Part shown: in pieces, positions 1 through 12,800 of the stretch
Layout: each line of letters starts with the position of its first letter
Numbering within the stretch: the first letter of the stretch is position 1
NCBI GenBank assembly: GCA_022885665.1
Contig: JAGQDJ010000028.1
Coordinates: 469,972 to 533,971 of the forward strand
Source of the DNA: Triops longicaudatus
Taxonomy: Eukaryota > Arthropoda > Branchiopoda > Notostraca > Triopsidae
Direction of reading: 5' to 3'
Length of the DNA stretch: 64,000 bases
Notes under the pieces: generated by a model
Told to the model about the DNA's origin: nothing
Seen by the model: only the letters and a program-made list of their open reading frames with translations
The model's database searches: none
Position numbers and translations under genes: made by a program

Positions 1-21
1 TAAATGTTTTATCTGTTGCAG

Positions 22-731
22 ACTTTCGAAAAGATGTTTCCTCTAAATCGAAACTCGTCCCAAGAGGGTCTCATATTACTAAACATCTGTTTACATCCGA
101 AATCGACTGGCCAAATTAAACTGAAAAGTAGGAATTATCGCGATTCTCCCCTAATTGAGCCGAACTATTTGTCGCATCCTTATGACGTTCGATGCCTTTC
201 CCGAGGTATTTCTGAAAATATGCCCACGTTAGTAATTGTTAGGTTTTAATTTGTACTACGGCAGCTCTTGAAGCTTCCGTTAAACTTACCGAGGCAGAGG
301 CATTTAAGAAAATTGGAGGAAAAGCGCTCTTGCCCCGTTTTAAACAATGTCCAGAGCCTAACGTAAGAAATCCCGAGTACATGGAGTGCCTTATTAGGGA
401 GACAGCGTTAACTACGTATCACCCTACTGGTACCAATCCTATAGGTACCGTACTGGACGCTCGGTTAAAGTACTCCGCATTCAAGTTATATTATTTACGA
501 GCTTAGCGGTTAATGCGTTCTAGGGTAAGAGGGGTTGAAAATCTGCGAGTCGTGGACGCGAGCTCTATTCCTGAGCCCGTATCGGCTACCCCCAATTCGC
601 TCATTATTGCCATGGCTGAAAAAGCTGCGGACTTGATCATGAAAGAATGGCAAAAAGGTCATGTAAATTGGCGTACGCAAGAAAAACATCTATTCCCCAA
701 ATTGGACAGCAATATAATTATGGAATCGTAA
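22..731 (+). CDS. GMC-family FAD-dependent oxidoreductase, C-terminal part (5' end outside window)
   Basis: This is the C-terminal 198 residues of a glucose-methanol-choline oxidoreductase, a flavoenzyme family that oxidises alcohols or sugars. Exons are 22-205, 265-469 and 524-731, with introns of 59 and 54 nt and phases that join exactly. The first exon carries the family block LLNICLHPKSTGQIKLKS followed by PLIEPNYLSHP. The middle exon has YHPTGTNPIGTVLDARLK, which holds the conserved active-site His. The last exon has GVENLRVVDASSIPEPVSA then PNSLIIAMAEKAADLI, with the second catalytic-position Asn and the FAD-domain return helix. The N-terminal FAD-binding GxGxxG region must lie before base 1. 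The substrate cannot be told from this part. The stop TAA at 729-731 lies inside the last SNAPC3 exon on the other strand. Confidence 0.9.
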
Positions 732-2247
732 CTGAAGAGGTGTCTTCAGGGCTCTGGTCGTCAGGTGTCGGTTGTACATAGCTGTAAGCGTTAAAATTTC
801 CTACTTTTTGACCATCTTTGTAGTTAAACTGTTTGAAACAGGTATCGCAGTACAGCACGACAGCATATGGTGTCCGTTCGTTATCTTCTGTTACCCACCT
901 ACAGATAATACATTTAGTTTATGTCCAAAATAGTGCAGTGCGTACTTCGCCCCATGTAGTTTACATGCCATGCAATACCGGAATTCGTTTTCCATCGTAT
1001 CTTTTATCAATGGGTAAAGAGTAGGATCTTCAATATCCTCTGGGCCCTTTAACCTGCATAATGCATACAGAAGAAAATAAGCACCGGAAAATGCAGCATA
1101 TTTTAAGCTAACCTTATATCTGTTACGGTTATTATATGCTCACATTCCCCAAGGTGCATATACAGATAGGGGTGACCCAAGCGCAAAGTGAGTTCACTGA
1201 ACTTCGTCGTTTCCATAGTGCTTTGAGCAAAGGGTCCGCCTCGGCGTTTAGAGTCCTCAGCCGCCCACCGTGAAATGACTTCCCCGTAATCTGCGTTCAC
1301 GGTGTCTCGGAAGTCCGAATATAATGTTCCCTCAATGTAAAACATGCCGGAACGCACCAAATCCTAGTATTGTGAAATGTTAAAAGCTAGTATGACTTTG
1401 CTAACTTACTTTCGCGACGGTACTATTTCGCGCGTCAGGGTTTTCACTGATTTCACCAACGAGCGCTAAATCATTCGGGCAGTAAATCTGGTCCCGTAGC
1501 CTGTCTAACGTTTGAGATCCGAGGACTAGCATCTCCTGGGTTCTGGCAGGTATTCTAAGATGCAGAAACATAATTTTATTTTTACATCGGGCAAAGGAAA
1601 TAGTAAACTTACACCTTACTATTATGACCAGGTTTAGTGGGTGCATGAACCCGCACAACAAACACTATTTCAGTGAGGTCGCCAAAGTCTCCAACAGGTT
1701 CACATTCGGTCGACTGCCTAGGCTAAAATAACATTCAAGTTCTTCAAATGTAGTATACTAGTCAGGAAAAGAACATACAAACAGGACTGGCGCTTGTTTT
1801 TTTAAATCAACTTGACGATAGCTCATTGTCTTCGTCGTGTCTCTGAACAGGGCCTTTAGCATCCGGTCTTGCATAGCTAAAGTGGTCAATTTCGGAATAG
1901 CATCTTTTGGTATTTGAGATTTCGAAAGCAACGCTGTGGTATGCTCGTCAAACTGCGGTAAAGACTCTTCTCCTTCACAGGATAACTGATCTAAGCTATA
2001 ACAAGAGGGTTGCTTAGTTCGGGTATTACAGGAAGGCGCAAGAAATCGCTTACTTGCATTTTTTTTCGAGCTCGTTGACGCTTGAAACGTCAACATCAAG
2101 TAGTTCTGCTAATCTTTGGTTCGTGTCATTTACATTATTCGGAGAAGACCAGTCTTTAAGTGCTTTCTGAACCTCTGTCAACCAATTCACTGCGTTAACT
2201 TTGTGCGAAACGTAAGTCCAGTTGTCCGAACCAAATGTTGTCTCCAT
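718..2247 (-). CDS. SNAPC3: snRNA-activating protein complex subunit 3 (SNAP50)
   Basis: Seven exons on the minus strand: 2247-2054, 1995-1779, 1722-1613, 1554-1410, 1363-1113, 1053-946 and 898-718. All phases fit and give 401 residues, close to the usual length of about 410. SNAPC3 is a subunit of the complex that binds the proximal sequence element of snRNA promoters for Pol II and Pol III. Diagnostic blocks are EMLVLGSQTLDRLRDQIYC, FYIEGTLYSDFRD, LRLGHPYLYMHLGECEH and, at the C-terminus, the zinc-binding cysteines of FRYCMACK and LYCDTCFKQFNYKDG. The ATG at 2247 is chosen because the longer frame begins at a TTG. Introns are only 46-59 nt. The stop at 718-720 overlaps the end of the convergent GMC gene. 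Confidence 0.93.
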
Positions 2248-3671
2248 TGCCGGCTTGAAATTGGACAATAAAAACAAACAATATGGCCGAGATGCTGAAA
2301 CGCGCGCCGCGCAAGTGACAACTGTATCAAACGACCTTTACCGTCACGCATTGAGCGAACATCATTAGTAACATTTCAGTAATTCATTTATAGCTTTTAT
2401 TAAATTTAGATAAAGACATGTATTTCCTGTATTATTTTCCTTACTATTATGATCACCATATTTACAATAAAACGTGGATTTTTTTTAAAAAAAGGGGGAC
2501 AATCGTATACTCCCCCAAACTGTTGATACAGTGAATTTACGCAATTTCGTTTTGCCAATTTCATATGTAAACGGTTGAAAATTGACAAATTTTAGCGTAA
2601 AATTACGTTGTATACGTCGCTGTAACTCCAAGTTACATAAATCGTGTTTACACTTTAAGACACTGAAGAAGAGCGCCAAACTGATTCCCAAAATTGCTGG
2701 GAGTTTCTTTTCGTCGCCAAATATTTGTTAGTAGGAATTATATTTTTTTTTACCATAAAAAAACACTCAGGGTTGGCAGAATCATTTGTTAACTTTCATT
2801 TACCTGTAGCTGTTCAGCTAAATTAAAGCCTCTCCCCGGCTTCATTTTTAGTCCGTAGAACTTCGTCATTTTTATTATCATTACAAACAATTGTCTGCCC
2901 CTGACGCAAACTAGCGAGCATATCTTCCAACTTGATATGGCGCATGCGAGAACGACTTTTTAAAACATTATGTATATTTCCTAAAATCGCAAATTATAAT
3001 CGTAGCACTGTCTGTAACCCTTAATTTTGGGTTAGAAGCTTAAAAAATAACTATATTCATGCTGCAGCCCATGGCGCGCTAAATATGGAGTGAAGAAACA
3101 ACGTTGCACAGACTTGTAACTATTAATATTTGAATTCTTTACACGTGACGGTACAGACACCGCTAAAACATGAATGTTAACAAGTCGGTTTAACACTGGA
3201 GAGAAAGGCGAAGGGCGGAACTTAAAGAAAAATAACAAAATAACCAGCAGTCCATTAAATACGTTTAGGATATAGAGCTTAGTCCAGTTAGACACGGCAC
3301 ATTCTTCTTTTTGGAGAAATTGAACGAGAGAACGAGGAGCAAAACATTGAAAGAAGACAGGTGTTTCGAAAATCAAAACACAATTCGAAGTCAATGAAGT
3401 TTCGGTTGGGAATTCACACTTCTGTCCCAAAGAAAAATATCTAACCAGGTAATGAAACATAAATGTCATTTCATTTCTTGGATCTGTCCAATATACCGCT
3501 TGTCAGAAACCTCAGTACACCCGCCGATAATGTACAAACTAAATACCTACATATACACTTCCCAAGCTCAGTACTTCGGATGATTCCAAATATTGCTGGA
3601 GTTAGACTTCCCACGCTACGATAATGAACAGCTTACTCTTTTCTATAACACACAGATGTCAAGGAGCCATA
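2248..3671. other. Intergenic region between SNAPC3 5' end and endophilin A 3' end
   Basis: No gene is supported here. It should hold the SNAPC3 promoter and 5' UTR next to 2247 and the endophilin A 3' UTR below 3672. A minus-strand open frame at 3032-3469 (145 codons) has no recognisable family and is within chance expectation. A minus-strand AATAAA (plus TTTATT near 2396) would be a distant poly(A) candidate for endophilin A, but nothing else supports it. Confidence 0.5.
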
Positions 3672-5898
3672 TTAAGGCAAAGGAACCACAATTTGGACGT
3701 AGTTGACTGGGAAGAAACCGGTTTTGCCATCCAATGAGCCTTCAAACCAATTCTCATCAATTCGGCTCAACAATGTAATAGTATCCCCTTCCTGCATAAA
3801 AATAAAAATGGTATACTTAGTTCACTAATCCGTCAACCTTGAAAGAATAAATACCTTAAATCCCAATTCGCCTGGGTTTTCTGGTTCAAAGTCGTAAATG
3901 GCTTGGCAGCAAGGCGCTTGTCGAACGGGCGTTCGTGCTGGAGAACGAATAGGAGTTGTTGGTCCTGTTTTTTCATTATAGAGAAAGAGAGAAGCGACCC
4001 GTCACCACTAGCAATTTTTTACACCCCACGTGCATGTACGAGCGGAAGACAAAGTCGCAAATCTGCGAAACGAAATACATAATCATGCGTAATACCTGGG
4101 GCAGTAGCTGTAGGCGGAAACGGATCCCACTGTAAATTGTTCGGTGTCGGGTTCATGGGAGACGCTGCTGGAGTACGTGAAGAATGACCAACCCCTATTC
4201 CATTTACACAATTAGTCATGCCAAAAAAAGTAAATAGAAGCCCGTGTCGCAACAGCGAAGCCAAATAGTGACCCTGGACAATACACGGTAGATAGAATTG
4301 GACGAACGACGAAGGAAATGAAAAAGAAACAGTTGCTTTTAGCCCCAAGCCACACCTCAATCAGTATTGGAGGGTAGTTACGCTTCAAAACGTACAAAAG
4401 TGGTTCAACTCAAAAAATGTACCGCCATGTTTTTCCTTGCGGAAACTTGACTGGCTGCTTGCTGTTACAATCGACTCATATGGAGGTGGTTCCTCCCAAT
4501 GTTTACCGTTTAGGCCGTCATTTGTTTGCAAACTCAGAGAATCGCTACGGATAGTCAAGTTCAGTTCTGTTAACGTCTTCGGCACAAATTCCCGTTTCGG
4601 TTTACTGGCAGCTTCGTTACGCCTAAGGGCAAAAGACAACGTGAATATTAAAAAATTCGTTTATCTTCATATGGGTGGGTTTTAACCAATAAGCCTACTT
4701 GTCGCAAAGTGTTTCAGTGAGCGTTTTCAAAATATCCGTGCACTGCTTGTGATACTCGAGCAAAGATTCCGCGAATGACGCCAGTTGCGATACTTGTTCA
4801 ACGTCATTATCCAAGATGTTATGCATGCCCATTTGTGCCAAGTGCAAAGATTCGGCGAACTTCTCTTCCGCAAGCTTGATTTCTTCCTCCGTCACGGAAG
4901 AGCCTGTGAGAAACAACAAAGAAAGGGCTAGTTAGCAAACATATGAGTGCCAACGGAAACACAAGCTCGCTTTTCAACAAAAAGTGCGGATTACTAAGAA
5001 AATTCCAAGCTTTCTGCCATAGCGAACCGAAAAGCTCAATGACCAGCACCTTATTACAAACAAGCCAACGCTACAGTTACATGTCAGTGATAAACATACC
5101 CAAATGCGGAGACACGGATCGACTGGGACTGCCGTAAGGATTGCTCCCAGGTCGTCCTAATCGACACGAATGGAGACAGAAAAGTTAATCGTTCATGTTA
5201 CTAGTGTTAGTGTGATATTTAGAACCAAGCTAGAACAGTCCATGCCCCATGCCATGCTGTTGTGCACCTGGCATATGCTGTCTTACAAGTATCACAGGTA
5301 ACACACGTACCTGCTGTTGTGGGTGGAATAGTGGGTACACACATCACGAATCGGCAGCAAGGCATATGTAAAACAAGCATAGTGTTAGTTCAGCGAACAC
5401 GACAAAATAATTGTTCACTAAAATCGTGTCAGTTAAAACATGTTCCATGCATAAAACGACCAAATTGTCTTTACAAAATATGCTATCTAATATGTGCAAT
5501 CGAATTGTCAAAGGGAAACGAACTCACTTTTTGTTTGTTTGCGTTTTTTACAATCGTAATCCAGTCGGCGTCCATGAAGCTTTTTGCGATGATGCTAAGA
5601 AAAAAATAATAAATAAATAAAAATACACAACGTACAATAAACAAGTAAAATAATGTTATTTTTTGTAAACTTAATATGAATTGCACACGCTTATTTGAAT
5701 AAACCCGGGACCGATATTCAAATATGCGGAGTACGCAAAAATACGGAGTTGTGTTTAAGCTTTCTTCGGGTGTAAGATCTATCAAGCATTTTCTATGAAT
5801 GTTGGGGTTTTCTCGTGCCAAAGATTATTGACAAAGATCCTTATTCATTTCGACGAAGTCATTCAGCATTGCAAGATATACAGCGAGACTTCAAAATG

Positions 5899-5931
<33 letters not shown>

Positions 5932-6805
5932 CGAAACATTCAACTATTCATTGTTCAATGAAAAGAAGTAGGTTTACATTGAATTAAACGGGATTAAAAC
6001 GGGACCGTCAACTTTTCATTCAATTGTGCAGATTATTCAAATAACCGCTATTAAATTAAGTAGAGACTACCGTATTAAACTAAAATGAAAAAAGTATAAT
6101 AATATAATATATGTACCATAACTTCTTTGAGATCTTTGCTTTGAAGTTGGTGAAGCGGTTCAAGGAAATTTTGCTTCACATTGTCGTCCAACGAGTATTT
6201 AATATCAGCCAACTGCCTCATGGACTCACCGGCCTCCAACAATGCTTGTCCTAAAGTTAATATTCCATTAGAAAGAAACTTCTTACTGGATGCGAAAACA
6301 TGAATAGGCATACCGAATAAATTGTCTTCTCCCAGTTTCCGACCATAAGTTGCCATTGCTTCTCCCAACACGCCTTCTGGCTGGGGATAGGTGGCAGCTT
6401 TGGCTTGCCCACTTAATTTGCTAATCCCTTTGACGGCCGCCATTTTCGCTCGCGCTGTAGGATTCGGTTGCAAGAACTCTTTGGTTTTCATTTGCAAGTC
6501 TTCCACCAATTCGTACGTAATATCTGTTTTCTACAAAAAAAGGACTATCAGAAATCTTGTCGTGAGTGATGTTATTAATTACCCGTTCCATGTCCATAAA
6601 GTCGTCGTCCAGCTTGGTACCCTCAGCGGCTCCCATCTTTTCTGTGACATACTGCAATCGAAAGAAGCATATGGTTTACGTCAATATTGATGCCACAATC
6701 ACCCTTCTCGACTTTCAGCCTTGGCCGTATACTAATCGGACTCTATAAATCAATACAAACCTGGTTGGCCTTATTGATCTGCTTTTTCAGCCCCGCGAAC
6801 GCCAT
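3672..6805 (-). CDS. EndoA: Endophilin A (N-BAR and SH3 domain protein)
   Basis: Ten exons: 6805-6761, 6651-6583, 6530-6117, 5594-5528, 5156-5100, 4903-4699, 4622-4423, 4194-4096, 3964-3855 and 3791-3672, giving 461 residues with every phase consistent. Endophilin A bends membranes and recruits dynamin and synaptojanin during synaptic vesicle endocytosis. The start MAFAGLKKQINKANQ is the amphipathic helix 0. The BAR domain follows (DDDFMDMER, FLQPNPTARAK, HHRKKLHGRRLDYDCKKRK, EQVSQLASFAESLLEYHKQ). A long linker contains a PPPY motif, and the SH3 domain is at about residues 403-461 (PCCQAIYDFEPENPGELGFK to FFPVNYVQIVVPLP). The protein is about 90-100 residues longer than typical because of the linker and a 57-nt exon. 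The introns at 5157-5527 and 5595-6116 are much longer than the others. Confidence 0.95.
5100..5156 (-). other. EndoA: Probable cassette exon of endophilin A at the BAR-arm tip
   Basis: This 57-nt exon enters and leaves in the same phase, so skipping it keeps frame. It encodes RPGSNPYGSPSRSVSPHL, a Ser/Pro-rich insert lying exactly between KKRKQTK (end of BAR helix 2) and SSVTEEEIKLAEEKF (start of helix 3). The acceptor (ATTAG) and donor (GTATGT) are good. The position corresponds to the loop at the distal end of the BAR arm in known endophilin structures. Alternative use is inferred from phase and position, not seen. Confidence 0.75.
5899..5927 (+). repeat. Homopolymer T29 in endophilin A intron 3
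   Basis: An unbroken run of 29 T on the plus strand, reading as A29 in the endophilin A transcript. No flanking duplication or retroposed body is obvious. It is a likely length-variable site. Confidence 0.9.
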
Positions 6806-9800
6806 GTTTAATTTATAAATTAACTGTTAAACGAAATTGAGACGTCGGCTGCGCAACCAACAGCTTCGTTGCCCGGGCCTTGAGTACACATGAAAGAAAA
6901 GGGAAGACACCAAATCAATAAAACACATTCAATGTACACTAGAACTCTCCACGTTTCCGAAATCGATTATTTTTAATAGACAGAACAAAATTAGAATAAA
7001 TTCTCTGTTTCGAAACAAGTTTCTATTGTCTTTTGTCTATTATTACAACATTTTACTGCTTAGTGCACTTCAGCTTCACAAATTCTACGAGTTATTTTTT
7101 TTTCAAAGATTCTTTATGGCGTGTTTATTATGTACCGTAACGTGACCAATATCTATAACACACTATTTAAAACGCTAAGAGACCAATGACACTTAACAAA
7201 GGCAACGAGAATATAAAAATGGCAGTACGAAATGCTTACGCTGAAGTAAAAGAGAAAAAAAGGTAAAACGATCTCACTAATGTAAAAATCAAAGATCCGA
7301 CACCCTGAGATGTCAAACTTCACAGCTGCCTATATGGGAGCTTCTGCATTCTAGGACTTGCTCAACTACCACTCCCTTACCGAATTTTGGCTCTCACCCC
7401 ATACCCCGCACCGAACACAGCTTCCCTCCGAATCAATAAGTTAGCTACCCAAGAAGCTGCGAAAGAAGGTCAAGGGTTACTTCCCACGTCGTTACTATTC
7501 TTCTATTACTGATGCTGCAAACTTCTGGATAATGTTTTATCATTAACCTCACCAGTCCAGTAGAGGAATTTCTACCTTAAGCTACTTCCAATACATGAAG
7601 TCCTACAAGCGCTTCTACGTAATGAAGTTTCTCTGCATACGCTGATTCGATTTTACGGCAGAACGCGCCAGGGTTTCAACGAATTTCACGTCAGAGACCA
7701 CATTACGCCCAGGCTTGATTACATTTACTAGTCGCATGCAAACTGCACGCAGAAGGTACAAAATATATCGCAAAATACTTTTTAGATGAAATAAATTCCC
7801 CCTTTATTAAGGCCTAGGAACTTAAAAATCGCACCGTGTAATTACAACACATAGAAAAACGGCAAAAAATGTAACGTCGTTCCTGAAAAGAATAGACTAG
7901 ATATTTGGATGCTTTATAAAATGTAATGTAACGCTGCTCCCGGAGAATGCGTAACACTGTTCTTACGGAAAAAGAGGCCAAACATGTGAAACTCCATGTA
8001 TCGATTAAACGACTACAGCTGTGGCACTACGTAATGTTCGCTCAGTTGGAAAGCGCCATGTTTCAAAGAATGTCAGTGACGCTGTCGTTAATCTGTCTAA
8101 CATGCAGAAAACCTTACATTTTACCTGTGAGAGTAGGTTACACGCGGAAAGAATGCGCTCTGGAAGTCTGGCTTAAGCTGTTTGAGCCATAAAAATATCA
8201 AAATATTTTACGTCAAATACACACAACTCTGAACACACTCTATAACTATGAGTTCCAGCTAAATCGAGCTTGGAGCTCAAAATGTATCTCACTGCTGCAC
8301 TGCGCCAAGGGGGCCCCCTTAGAGATTCGTGTGTATGATGGGGGTCTACTCCGTCTGCCGAGTCCACGTCCCGGGATCTAAGCTTGACAAACGTAATGGT
8401 GATACGGCATGGATAGGAAAGGACTAGAGGGGACGAAATATCTGCGCATGAGCTTCACGCTGAATCGAAGCGAGGCTAAGGGACGGCCCCAAAAAACGTG
8501 CAAGTGAGGGGGCGGGCGTCGCTCGCGTCAATAATACAAGCTGCCTTGCTTTGTGTTAATGAACGTAGTGGCTGTCTACGGGAAGCGAAACTATTATACG
8601 TGCCAAGTAAATGCGTTTGCTGTGAAGCTTTGCGGTCAAGCGCTGGGCAGCCTCCCCGAATGGCGGGAATGGTACCTTGATGTTTCGTTTAATGAAAAGG
8701 GAAACATAACGCGCTTATGATAAGAATTTGTGGCATAGTGAACGCGTCCATTTTATGACAAAAACGGGGGAATAATGCGACCTAGATTCATATGAGGTTT
8801 TTACGGGGTTATTTACTATCGTAAAGGGTAGGAGTTATGTATTCCGCCTTCAGGAGCGCAGATCGAGCATTACAGACATTCAGACAATGGTCTATGTCCA
8901 CTGGAACACCCCCTTATTTGCGTAACGTTATCAAGAACAGAAGTAAAGAGAGAAAAGCGAATGCAGTTTCCTGTGATTATTGGGGACAAATGCTAGTGAA
9001 CTGAGACAAAATGCCGAAGAAACTTTCACACTCCTCAAAGCGAATGACGAGTTTTCGGCTCTATAAGTTTTCCTTTGTTGTTTCAATGGACTGACAAACG
9101 TCGTTGAGCTACGTAATGTTCCGTAATTTCAACAAAGATTTGATACTACTGGCAATGACCGTGTGCAACTCGACGTAATTAATAGGCCATTGACTAAAAT
9201 TAACCCATCCATTAGTTAGTGGACAAAACAAACGCAAAGTGTCTCAAGTATCTATTTTTCGCGTTACACAATGCTACCTCCTTCAATTATTTTCTTCCTC
9301 TCGATAAACTTCACTAACATCGTTTAATTCAAAGCTCGTTTAATTCTCTTTTGTCATTTTTTGTAGTCTTAAGGGGGAATTCCTGTAATCTCGTAGTCGG
9401 TATTTTGTAACAGGGTACTAAATTAAATGCACTAACGATCAAAGAGTGAAGAGCTTAAGTCGCAGTTAATTTCATCCGAAATGATTTAGTACTAAACATA
9501 ATCGAAATATGGACTAATAAAAGCTTATGCTCAGATCTTTTTGGTTAATTCCGTATTTCTCGACTTCCTTGTTCTTAAACAGACGCCTTCTTTTCCGCTA
9601 CATACGGAAACGCAATCCCCTATATAAATTAAAAACCGGACATCCTGAAAGACGTATAACAATATTTACAATTTGCGAACTGGATTTTAAGAGATCTAGA
9701 TGTAAGCTATACACAATAATTATCTAAAACTACTGCAAAGGGCGCACGCCTAACTCGGGTAGTCAATATAAAACATTTTATTTATAACAATCTTATGTAG

Positions 9801-12800
9801 TCAAAAGTGAGTATTTTTCCCCTGAGAACAAACATCTAGTGTACAGTACTTCTTCCGAATTTAATTTATTAAACATCAGACTAACTGGATCTTCATTACT
9901 GACTTATTTCCGATGCTCTTCCGTGGTTAACGTCTTCAGATATTTTTTTCTTCTTTGACCTCATGGGTGTAAACTTAAGTACGTAAAAAGTAACAAATTG
10001 CATGATAACGCTCACAAAGTGATTATGAGGTAAAAAGCAAGGACGACTATCTTTTTGGAAAACGTACTTTTTAGTCAAATTTGACTTTAGTTTTTACACT
10101 AATTACAGTACTAAACCGTCCCGTTTGTCCAGTTGAGGATAAGTGGGATTCTACTGAGAGCGTTTACTTCGAGACGTTAGGTCGTCTTTGCTTTGGTACG
10201 TTTGACACTCATTCTTCAGCTGTGCTTAAAGAGTTTAAAAACTCAGGGATCAGAGCTTAATATGTTTCTTCCTTACCATTTGTTCCGACAAACTAGGAAA
10301 ACGACATTACGTTTGGAGTATCAGGAACCATTTGCGGTTTATGTGTGATCTGAATAATATTTATACCCAATGGCACAAATAACTCCGTGAATTAGTGCAC
10401 GAATTGTTTACACAAATAGTCAGGGAAATCAAGCTTTTTGTGTTGTGTTTACATTTTACTTTGATAATAGAGCAAGTCTCCTAACGATACATCCTGCTAT
10501 ACACCGTTACATGTGTGTTGCCTGAGAAATGCTACCTCAATTGTGCAATAGAAACTCTTTCTAGTGCCTACTCCAGCTTTTAGAAAGGCGAGGTTCTTTT
10601 TTATAACAATGACCATTCTGCTAATTTTTCTTTTTTTTTTCCCCAAGGGAAATAAACCGCATGCCTAAATAAGGAAACAATCAATAGGCATTTTTGCCGC
10701 TCTAAAGAGAAAGCGTTACATGACTCCCTTGCGCCCGACAAGAAACAGATTAAAGAGAGGCTAGGGCAGAAAATTATGCCTGCGGGTATTCCTTAGAAGG
10801 AAAACATAATACCACGCACCTTAGAAGGCAGGCTTCTAGTTGATTCCCAAACCCTCTGCTTTGGAAGATGCTTGGCCTGTGTCACATGTTTCGAGTGGAC
10901 ACGGCCACTTTAACACGATCAGATTAAACAAAATCTACACATTTACTTAATATAATTCATTATTCCCATTCCCTTTTCAACAGGAAAAAAAAACATTAAC
11001 ACAACGTTACAACTGCGCGCTACACAACAATAAAATACCAATTTATAAAATTCAAATTGCAATTGTAGATTAAGCATAATTGTTTTGAAATTTATGCTAG
11101 CATAAGTCCTCTTGATTTACGAAAGGATCATTTATCTGTTATCTTTACTACGTCAACAAAATAATTCCATTTAGAATTTGCTATCCTAAGCCAATTTGTT
11201 ATCATTTATGCTGTTCTGTGCAGTATAATCAAAATATGTTTAATTAAACACTCAATTCGAAAAATGATTATTAAAGGATAAGAAATATTTACAGAAGCTT
11301 TAATACTTACTTTGCTACAATATTTACAACAGCTACGCGAACTTATACCACACTATCGAATCACCCAAACAGCACAGTGGCAGTATGGTAATCAGACCAA
11401 GTGTGTGTATGACTAGCTCAGCACTAGAGAGCGTGCGAGGTCGTCTTAATGACGATACTGCATTTTCCCGGTGGAAATACATTGCAGCACTGTGCCCAGC
11501 CGATTCCCAAAGATATACTGTACACCTATTTCACTCACCGACTTCGCTATCATATTACTCTATTTCACAGTGACCTAATAAGCTTCACCGGAAGAACCCA
11601 AAACGTGCATTAGCCAATCCGCTTTTAACTATAGCTTCCCGCCGAATTTGTAAACTTTTATAAAGGTAGAAAAAATGTAGACTACCCTTAATGTGGTACA
11701 GGAGGTGCTGGAACTTCGTAATATCCTAAATCTTCTGGCAAAATTTGTCTTTTATGTGACATTCTGAAGGATCCATTTTGTACAACGAGATTTTTTTGCG
11801 GTTGATTAAAACTTTAAGGCATACATATTTTTGCGAGCAACCTTGAATTCATAAGTGCATTTTGTGCAATTGCCTTTGAACTCCAGGTGACCCTTTGATT
11901 ACTTCAATCTCCGTCTGTCAAAATTGGTTTCCTGTGTGAGGAAAAGCTTGTTTCTAGGATTGTTTGATAATGTTCTTTCTGAGAACTGTTCGATAATTCG
12001 AGAATGTTAAATTCGTGAGCCTAAATTTGGCCCAACAATTAAATCTAGATAGATGCGCTCCGCTCCACTTTCTAGTTACGTAATCAGTTTAAAAGGAAAC
12101 ACAAACTTAAAACATTGGCACTTGAAATGTGTTAAGTACTTTAAATAAACAGCAGAGGCTTCTGCTTTCTGAAATTTCAAGCTGAGCTTTACTTTACTTT
12201 CCATCTTTTCAATAGTAAGTCATACTTGGAGCCGTTTTTGGAACAAGGATTTTCAGATTTTATTTTTTACGATAAGTATATTTATTATAAGCGACTTTGA
12301 CGGCAAGAAAAAAGCAGTTCAAACTGTTTAGAAAAAGTTTAATATTCTTAGCTACAGAACAGTTGTAAGAAATGCTTCGTATGTCGACTAGAAGGGGAAT
12401 GTCCCTTTCAGCAAACTGTATCTACGAAGGTCAAAATTTTGTTCGAACGCATCTAATTTACACATTAATTGTTTAAAATTCAAACGACCTTCAAAACCTT
12501 ATCGTATGTTCAACTTTACCGATAAAATACACTTTGGGAAAACGGAACCTTATTCGCAAAAGCGTGAATGTGATCTTAATTTTGTAATAAGGTGGTTTGT
12601 TCCACAGTGGCTTCATGGGCTGTAGTCGAGCATTGACTAATAAAGGTGTCTGTTACATCTCGGTTGAAAAATTTTAACTGTCTGTTTGTGAAAGCTAAGA
12701 ATTTGTGGGACACACTTGAAATTCTTATTATATGTATCTTGTATAACTTTGTTTGTCCGTGTATTGTTTAAAGACGAGCTGTCAGCATAGCGTCACATGA

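Noticed and set aside
3032..3469. 145-codon minus-strand frame downstream of endophilin A.
   Set aside because: No homology is recognisable, and it overlaps the expected endophilin A 3' UTR; its length is within chance.
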